A DNA stretch of 10,750 nt from RPQK01 sp041946865 (GTDB lineage: Bacteria; Acidobacteriota; UBA6911; RPQK01): assembly GCA_041946865.1 (NCBI GenBank), contig JBHGBF010000199.1, positions 1 through 10,750 on the forward strand, written 5' to 3'. How positions within the stretch are numbered: the stretch's first letter is position 1; every line of letters begins with the position of its first letter. The notes below the pieces were generated by a model that saw nothing but the letters and a program-made list of their open reading frames with translations, did no database searches and was not told the origin of the DNA. This document shows, in pieces, positions 6,373-10,750 of this stretch. The translations under genes were made by a program, and so were the position numbers.

Positions 6373-7203
6373 GTGAACAGGCGTATCTTTATGAAGACGG
6401 TCGGCGCCGGCGGGTTTGCCACGCTAAGTGGACCCGCCTTGCTCGCTACCCGAGTCAAGCATATCGGGCTTCAACTCTATACCGTCCGAAGCGAGATGCA
6501 GAAGGACTTCGAAGGGTCGCTCGCCAGGGTCGCCCAGATCGGTTACAGGGAAGTCGAATTTGCCGGCTACTTCGGGCGCACACCACAGCAAGTCAGGACC
6601 GTTCTCAAGAAGTACGGGCTGAAAACGCCGTCATCGCATATCGGCCTGAATCTGTTCGAGGAAGACCTTTCCAAGACTATTGAAACGGCGAGAATCCTGG
6701 AACAGAAGTACCTGGTGTGTCCTTCACTGCCCGAAGCACGGCGGAAGACTGCGAATGATTTCAAGCAGCTGGCAGAGCTGTTCAACCGTCTGGGAGCGGA
6801 GTGCAAAAAGGCAGCAATCGCATTCGCCTACCACAACCACGCTTTTGAGTTTCAGCCCGTTGATGGCCAGATGCCCTATGATCTGCTGCTGCAGAATACG
6901 GACCCGAAACTCGTGAAGATGGAAATGGACCTTTACTGGGTCGTGAAGGCCAACCAGGATCCCGTTCACTACTTCGAGAAGTATCCGGGACGGTTCCCCC
7001 TCGTGCACGTCAAAGACATGGACACCACTCCAGAGAGGGGCTTTGCGGAAGTGGGCCGGGGGAACATGGACTTCAAGAGGATTTTCGGCGCTTCCAAAAA
7101 GGCCGGGATCAAGCATTACATCGTCGAACAGGACCGGACGCCGGGGAATCCGCTCGACTCAATCAAGATCAGCTGGGACTATCTGAGCAAGTTCGAGTAC
7201 TGA
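6373..7203 (+). CDS. Tat-exported sugar phosphate isomerase/epimerase-like TIM-barrel protein
   Basis: A 276-residue member of the xylose-isomerase-like / AP-endonuclease-2 barrel superfamily (IolE- and hydroxypyruvate-isomerase-like). The N-terminus carries the twin-arginine signal NRRIFMKTVGAGGF, so the protein should be exported folded, perhaps with its metal. Barrel strands are recognisable: IGLQLYTVRSEM (31-42), the EVEF strand with E62, SSHIGL (87-92), AYHNHAFEF (152-160), VKMEMDLYWV (181-190), LVHVKDMD (210-217) and HYIVEQD (248-254). Candidate metal ligands are E62 or a nearby acid, H154/H156, D186, H212 and E252. Homologues with a Tat signal are common in Acidobacteriota and Planctomycetota, usually with unknown substrates. 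The start is GTG. The exact reaction cannot be read from the sequence; isomerisation or epimerisation of a sugar or inositol derivative is the family expectation. Confidence 0.88.
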   Translation: MNRRIFMKTVGAGGFATLSGPALLATRVKHIGLQLYTVRSEMQKDFEGSLARVAQIGYREVEFAGYFGRTPQQVRTVLKKYGLKTPSSHIGLNLFEEDLSKTIETARILEQKYLVCPSLPEARRKTANDFKQLAELFNRLGAECKKAAIAFAYHNHAFEFQPVDGQMPYDLLLQNTDPKLVKMEMDLYWVVKANQDPVHYFEKYPGRFPLVHVKDMDTTPERGFAEVGRGNMDFKRIFGASKKAGIKHYIVEQDRTPGNPLDSIKISWDYLSKFEY

Positions 7204-7254
7204 ACCACGCCCGTTTACGCAGCACGCATCTGAAGGATTTGTTCAACGCCCTCG

Positions 7255-7830
7255 TTACTTGCTCGGCTCGGGGTCCAGCTCGATGTCCAGGTGGACTGTC
7301 CGGTTCGGCTGGACATCCAGTTCGGTCTGAAACGGCTTGTACCCCGGAAACTCGACGCGCAGCTCGTGGAGTCCGTCAAGGACCATGTAACGGTCTCTCT
7401 CGCTCGTAAAGTCCCGGGCGCTGCCGATTAATTTGCCGTCGACGAAGATCATCGCCCGCGCCGGAGTGACCTTAAAAACCAGATCAGCCGTGTTGCTGCG
7501 CACCACTTCCATTCCCGCCGGGCTCTGGATGTAGGTCGAATATGTCCCTACCGACCTGCCGACCCAGTCGGGTTGGGCGTATTCGGGGTATCCCGGGCAG
7601 CCGTACCCGCCATAGGGATAGGACCAGGAGCGGCCGTTAGCATAACCGAAGCCGGGGTAGCCATAGCCGAATCCGTAAGACGGCCAGAACAGATAATCAG
7701 GCCGGAAGTGAAAGAGGGTCCTAGGCGGACGGAAGTAATAGCCGTTCGAGCGGAAGCGTAGAAACTGATGCTCGGCAAACAGGCCTGTGGATACCCCCCA
7801 CAATATGGCCAAGACCAGAATCTTTCTCAT
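7255..7830 (-). CDS. Exported PEGA-domain protein
   Basis: A 191-residue exported protein. A signal peptide covers about 1-19 (cleavage after LFA). Residues 30-86 are unusually rich in Tyr, Gly, Phe and Pro (SYGFGYGYPGFGYANG and similar), a low-complexity stretch that is probably disordered or surface-adhesive. Residues about 117-187 form a PEGA domain: FKVTPARAMIFVDGKLIGSA, then a DGLHELRVEFPGYKPF segment and the closing VQPNRTVHLDIEL. PEGA domains are small beta-sandwiches in bacterial envelope proteins, without enzymatic activity. A purine-rich GAGGG lies 4 nt before the ATG. The gene converges on the isomerase-like gene, with 51 nt between them, and lies 61 nt after the PAP2 gene on the same strand, so it may be the last gene of the pafB-pafC-PAP2 transcript. 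Function unknown; an envelope role is inferred. Confidence 0.85.
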   Translation of the reverse strand: MRKILVLAILWGVSTGLFAEHQFLRFRSNGYYFRPPRTLFHFRPDYLFWPSYGFGYGYPGFGYANGRSWSYPYGGYGCPGYPEYAQPDWVGRSVGTYSTYIQSPAGMEVVRSNTADLVFKVTPARAMIFVDGKLIGSARDFTSERDRYMVLDGLHELRVEFPGYKPFQTELDVQPNRTVHLDIELDPEPSK

Positions 7831-7891
7831 CTTTCCCTCACTTGTCCCTAATTCAAGGGATGCATAAGCGAGCCCAAAAGTTCACCTGAGG

Positions 7892-8608
7892 TCAATCTAC
7901 CACATGCCTTCCTATGACAAAACCAATCGCCGAACCGAATACGACGTCTGACGGAAAGTGGTTCCCGGAGCTGACGCGCGAAAAACTGATGACTCCTGCC
8001 AGCGGATAAACGACCCAGGGAACCCACTTGTGCCGGTTGAAATGGGAAGTGGTCGTGGCAGCGACAGCCCAGGCGACCATGGCGTGCCCGGAGGGAAAAG
8101 AATTTCCCCCCTCCCAAAACCCCGACGGCCGGCCTTCGTGTGGACGGGAACGCTGCGTGGCCACTTTCCCAATCGTGGAGACGAGAAAGGCATCGGCCGC
8201 CGCTTCGCAGCTTTTCCACCCGTAACTGCGGAAGTCCTCATTCCGGCCGATTTCCCCTATGGCCAGCAGCGCCAGCGGGGCAGCCGCAACCGCAATGTCG
8301 GTCGCTGACGAGTCGAAGGCCCCGTTGAAGTCCCTGAACGATTCGTCCAGGCGTAGCTTCTCCGCAGGCCGCCCGTCCAGACTGAAGGAAGCGGTGGACA
8401 GTCCGAGCACCAGCCACATGTGTGGTCTTTTCCACGACTCCTTGTGTCCGGGGAACGTCCAGATCTGCTTCTGGTCGGAATAGAGGTGGGGGAAGAACGT
8501 CCGGGCGGAGTGGGCATCGGCGGCCAGCAACGGACCGTTAAGCAGAAAGAGAACCACCAGGCATGCTTGCTTGCGCATAAGACGAACACTTTCTGCGCAG
8601 GTCACCAC
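7892..8608 (-). CDS. Exported PAP2-family phosphatase
   Basis: A 238-residue protein of the type-2 phosphatidic acid phosphatase superfamily, which hydrolyses lipid phosphates or pyrophosphates on the outer face of the membrane. All three signature motifs are intact: K148-x6-R155-P156 (KVATQRSRP), P172-S-G-H175, and S210-R211-x5-H217-x3-D221 (SRVSSGNHFPSD). H175 would be the acid and H217 the phospho-accepting nucleophile. A signal peptide or first membrane helix lies at about 15-30, with hydrophobic segments near 62-78, 104-120, 175-187 and 197-210. Start: the GTG at 8608 has GGAG 6 nt upstream. The ATG at 8578 gives a more typical signal peptide (MRKQACLVV) but lacks a Shine-Dalgarno, so either is possible. 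Substrate, such as undecaprenyl pyrophosphate or phosphatidate, cannot be told. Confidence 0.88.
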   Translation of the reverse strand: MVTCAESVRLMRKQACLVVLFLLNGPLLAADAHSARTFFPHLYSDQKQIWTFPGHKESWKRPHMWLVLGLSTASFSLDGRPAEKLRLDESFRDFNGAFDSSATDIAVAAAPLALLAIGEIGRNEDFRSYGWKSCEAAADAFLVSTIGKVATQRSRPHEGRPSGFWEGGNSFPSGHAMVAWAVAATTTSHFNRHKWVPWVVYPLAGVISFSRVSSGNHFPSDVVFGSAIGFVIGRHVVD

Positions 8609-8614
8609 GCGCTA

Positions 8615-8618
8615 CTCC
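8615..8618 (-). promoter_or_regulatory. Shine-Dalgarno supporting the GTG start of the PAP2 gene
   Basis: GGAG on the minus strand, 6 nt before the GTG at 8608. The in-frame ATG ten codons later has nothing comparable upstream. Confidence 0.5.
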
Positions 8619-8674
8619 GTGCGCCTGCAGAACGTGCTGACCTGCCCTGCACCACTCAGATCCGGGTCCAATGA

Positions 8675-9628
8675 TCACCGGTCGTACAGCCTCAACACCC
8701 TCTGAGCATCCTCGGCAACTTTGGAAACCAGCTCGGGCGGAGTCAGGGGCCGTGCATGAGGAGCAAAGCCGAGAACCAGCCGCGAGGGGTATTCGAGCGT
8801 CTCGCTGAACAGGCTCAGCACCACCCCGCCGTCCGGCTCCTGTCGCGCCGAAGACCCGTACTGCTCCTGAATCCAAGGGGCTACGGCAGAGTCGAAATAA
8901 ATCTCGATCCGGCGGCGGCCCAGCGAGCTGAGGAACTCCTTCTTGTAGGCTTCGATCACCGAATCCTGGGGCGGAGGGAAAGAGCTGGGGAGCATCTTGA
9001 CACTGAGCATCCGCTCGAACTTGAAGGTTCTCAAATCCCTGCGCAGCTCGCAATAGCCTGTCAGATACCAGTAATCGAGACTCTTCATCAGGAAATAGGG
9101 GCGGACAATCCGCTTGCCGGTTTCGTTCCGTCCCAGCGAGTAGTACTCGATTTCTACCTTGCGACGGCGTTCGATGGCCTTGCGCAGGCGGTCGAAGTGG
9201 GCCGAGACGGGACGCGCCGGCCGGTCGAGCAGAACTCTGTCTTCCAGCCGCGAGGCCATATCAATGGAGCTGGCAATCAATTGTTCGATCTTGTTCTTCA
9301 AGGACTGGACCGCCTGAGGATCGACTTCCGGGTCAAGCAGCTGAAGCGACATGAGCAAAGCCAGCGCTTCCGCGCGCGTCAGCCGGAGCGGCCGGTTCAG
9401 CATCTGATCGAACTCGATGTAGACCCGCTGATCCTCGACATAAATGTCGACATAATCGTCCGGACGGAAGGGCGGCTTCCCGATCAGCAGCATGAACTCC
9501 AGCTCTTTGGTCAACTCTTCCGGAGACATGTCGACCTGCTTGGCCAGCTCCTCCAGACGGACTCCCTGATTCTGAGCGACAAAGCTCATGATGAAGAGAA
9601 TCCGGTTGATCCTTTCCGTGATGCTCAT
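8675..9628 (-). CDS. pafC: WYL-domain transcriptional regulator, PafC-like
   Basis: A 317-residue WYL regulator matching PafC of the mycobacterial PafBC DNA-damage activator. The N-terminal helix-turn-helix part (about 1-78) has the PafC features: VRLEELAKQVDMSPEELTKE, then a hydrophobic wing region PFRPDDYVDIYVED and the phrase FDQMLNRPLRLTRAEALALL (73-92). The WYL domain is at about 143-212, with W187-Y188-L189 and the Arg-rich RDLRTFKFERM. A WCX-type C-terminal part (about 237-315) follows. The start ATG overlaps the pafB stop as ATGA, so the two are translationally coupled, as expected for subunits of one complex. In mycobacteria PafBC activates most LexA-independent damage-response genes, including recA; that role here is inferred from homology. 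The product should be cytoplasmic and bind DNA with PafB. Confidence 0.85.
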   Translation of the reverse strand: MSITERINRILFIMSFVAQNQGVRLEELAKQVDMSPEELTKELEFMLLIGKPPFRPDDYVDIYVEDQRVYIEFDQMLNRPLRLTRAEALALLMSLQLLDPEVDPQAVQSLKNKIEQLIASSIDMASRLEDRVLLDRPARPVSAHFDRLRKAIERRRKVEIEYYSLGRNETGKRIVRPYFLMKSLDYWYLTGYCELRRDLRTFKFERMLSVKMLPSSFPPPQDSVIEAYKKEFLSSLGRRRIEIYFDSAVAPWIQEQYGSSARQEPDGGVVLSLFSETLEYPSRLVLGFAPHARPLTPPELVSKVAEDAQRVLRLYDR

Positions 9629-10596
9629 ATCAATGATTTCAGCACACTTCGCAGCTCTTGCCTGATTTCCGGCGGCCCCAACACTTCCACATCCGTCTTC
9701 TGGGAAAGCACCCAGGAAATCAGGCCGCGCGTGTTCGTCACCTTGATCTCAAAGGTCCGATCATCGATCGCGTGGGCGGACGACAACTGCGAGATCAGTT
9801 CGGGAATCCGGTGTTTCGCGATCCTCAGCCTGACGGCCACCGGTTCATGCAGATCCAGCTCCCACGGCTGGCGGTTCAAATAGTCGCGCAGAGAAAAGTC
9901 CGGAGGAATTTCGTAGTCCGGAGTCCCCGGCCGTTTCAGTGGGGCAATGGTTCCTTTGATCCGGGTAAGGACGAACGTCCGCAGCCCTTTTCTCAGATGA
10001 TCCCAGCCGATCAGCACCCAGTTCCCTTTCCGGAAGATCAGCCCGTAAGGGTTGACCTTCCTCTCGACCGTCTCTCCGGTGCTGAAAGCGTGGTACCTGA
10101 TGGTAATCGTCTTTCTCCGGTCCAATGCCTCCTGAATCTGGTGAAGCAGCCCGGTCAACTGCGAAGCCGCCGCCCGGCTTTGGAAGCTGATCGCAATCTG
10201 CGAGGGCACGCTGAAACGGTTCTGGGCGCCGATAATCTTGTTCAGCGCCGATTCAACCTGTTCACGGTAAGGAAAACTCTCACTCTCGATCACCGCGCTG
10301 GCCGCCAGCATGAGAAGCGATGCCTCGGTCGGGGCGAACTCGATTTCCGGAAGGAAAAGCTTCTCTCTTCTGATCAGGTATCCTTCCTTGCGGCCTTCGG
10401 CCAGGGCCTGGTAGTCGATGGGAATGCCGAGAGAAACCAACTCCGCCTTGTCCCGCTCAAACTTGCGCTGGTTCGACTCTTCCACTCCGCGGGCGTAATC
10501 CTCCGAAAAGTGGTTCTTGATCTCCTGCCACGAGACCGGGTCTTTGGCGTTGAGCAAATATGTGATCAGGTCGAGGAGCCGTTCGGTGCGATTCAC
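9625..10596 (-). CDS. pafB: WYL-domain transcriptional regulator, PafB-like
   Basis: A 323-residue WYL regulator, the PafB-like partner of the next gene. The N-terminal winged-helix region (about 1-78) contains NQRKFERDKAELVSLGIPID, nearly the phrase seen in mycobacterial PafB (FERDKNELRDLGIP). The WYL domain spans about 148-222, with the name triplet altered to W193-V194-L195 and the conserved GLRTFVLTRI behind it. A WCX-like C-terminal extension covers about 250-320 (VAVRLRIAKHRIPELI and SWVLSQKTDVEVLGPPEIR). The start codon is GTG at 10596. No Shine-Dalgarno precedes it, and the frame is closed by a TGA at 10632-10630. A -35/-10 pair places transcription initiation at or within 2 nt of the GTG. 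PafB and PafC work as a heteromer in Actinobacteria. Identification rests on both motifs and gene order. Confidence 0.85.
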   Translation of the reverse strand: MNRTERLLDLITYLLNAKDPVSWQEIKNHFSEDYARGVEESNQRKFERDKAELVSLGIPIDYQALAEGRKEGYLIRREKLFLPEIEFAPTEASLLMLAASAVIESESFPYREQVESALNKIIGAQNRFSVPSQIAISFQSRAAASQLTGLLHQIQEALDRRKTITIRYHAFSTGETVERKVNPYGLIFRKGNWVLIGWDHLRKGLRTFVLTRIKGTIAPLKRPGTPDYEIPPDFSLRDYLNRQPWELDLHEPVAVRLRIAKHRIPELISQLSSAHAIDDRTFEIKVTNTRGLISWVLSQKTDVEVLGPPEIRQELRSVLKSLI

Positions 10597-10604
10597 CGCA
10601 GTGT

Positions 10605-10633
10605 AGTTTATGAAAGCGCCCCGGAGGGGTCAA
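10605..10633 (-). promoter_or_regulatory. Candidate promoter of pafB-pafC, likely leaderless
   Basis: On the minus strand TTGACC (10633-10628, 5 of 6 to TTGACA) and TAAACT (10610-10605, 4 of 6 to TATAAT) stand exactly 17 bp apart. The predicted +1 is 10598-10596, so the GTG at 10596 lies at the 5' end of the mRNA. The remaining upstream stretch (10634-10750) shows no gene and no clear second promoter. Confidence 0.5.
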
Positions 10634-10750
10634 CAACACATCCGCGGACCCCCTTTTTACAACACCCCTCGCTACGCATTTCCGTGCTTGTCAGTAACCC
10701 CTCAGTTTTCGTACGGCGAGGCTCAAGGCGTCACAGAGTCAAGCGCAAAG

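Noticed and set aside
7841..7861. Small inverted repeat TCCCT/AGGGA upstream of the PEGA gene
   Set aside because: Only a 5-bp stem, no promoter hexamers nearby with good spacing; compatible with chance.
8756..9883. 375-codon plus-strand open frame opposite pafC and pafB
   Set aside because: It lies antisense to two well-recognised WYL genes and its translation has no family features; long antisense frames are expected at this GC content.
10688..10696. TTGTCAGTA on the plus strand, resembling the mycobacterial PafBC/RecA-NDp -35 motif (TTGTCRGTG)
   Set aside because: No TANNNT follows at the expected 8-nt distance, and no gene on that strand is visible before the window ends. A single 8 of 9 match is not enough.

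Overview
The window looks like chromosomal DNA of a GC-rich, didermic, non-actinobacterial organism, most plausibly an Acidobacteriota member. The pointers are a Skp/OmpH chaperone, a LAB_N membrane protein, several Sec/Tat-exported enzymes of types common in that phylum, a PEGA-domain protein, a PafB/PafC-like pair outside Actinobacteria, and intergenic GCTGAMM heptamer and REP-like palindromic repeats. The phylum is an inference from style and content; there is no rRNA or marker gene here.

Layout. Positions 1-299 hold no gene, but carry nested inverted repeats (4-142), a small hairpin (226-240) and a heptamer array (250-291). Next are an atypical, extended nucleoside-diphosphate kinase (300-1040, minus) and, divergent from it, a 101-residue LAB_N three-helix membrane protein (1124-1429, plus). 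Two large genes for exported enzymes follow on the minus strand: an unclassified glycoside-hydrolase-like TIM-barrel protein with an inserted small domain (1493-3706) and an M28 metallopeptidase (3918-5534). Divergent from the peptidase is a Skp/OmpH-like periplasmic chaperone (5711-6319), followed by a Tat-exported sugar-isomerase/epimerase-like protein (6373-7203). The right third is a same-strand run transcribed leftwards: pafB-like (10596-9625), pafC-like (9628-8675), a PAP2 phosphatase (8608-7892) and a PEGA-domain protein (7830-7255).

Function. Most products act at or outside the inner membrane: carbohydrate and peptide breakdown, outer-membrane protein chaperoning, lipid phosphate hydrolysis and envelope proteins. 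The exceptions are the NDP kinase and the two WYL regulators. PafB/PafC are the clearest regulatory unit. Their start codons overlap as ATGA, and the pafB promoter sits so close to its GTG start that the transcript should be leaderless. The NDP-kinase gene shows a similar arrangement. Most other genes have a clear purine-rich Shine-Dalgarno sequence, which corrects several starts from upstream in-frame codons.

No phage, CRISPR, toxin-antitoxin or conflict system is visible. The most interesting points are the unclassified GH-like enzyme with its inserted domain, the enlarged NDP kinase, the leaderless promoter of the pafBC pair and the REP-like repeats at the left edge.
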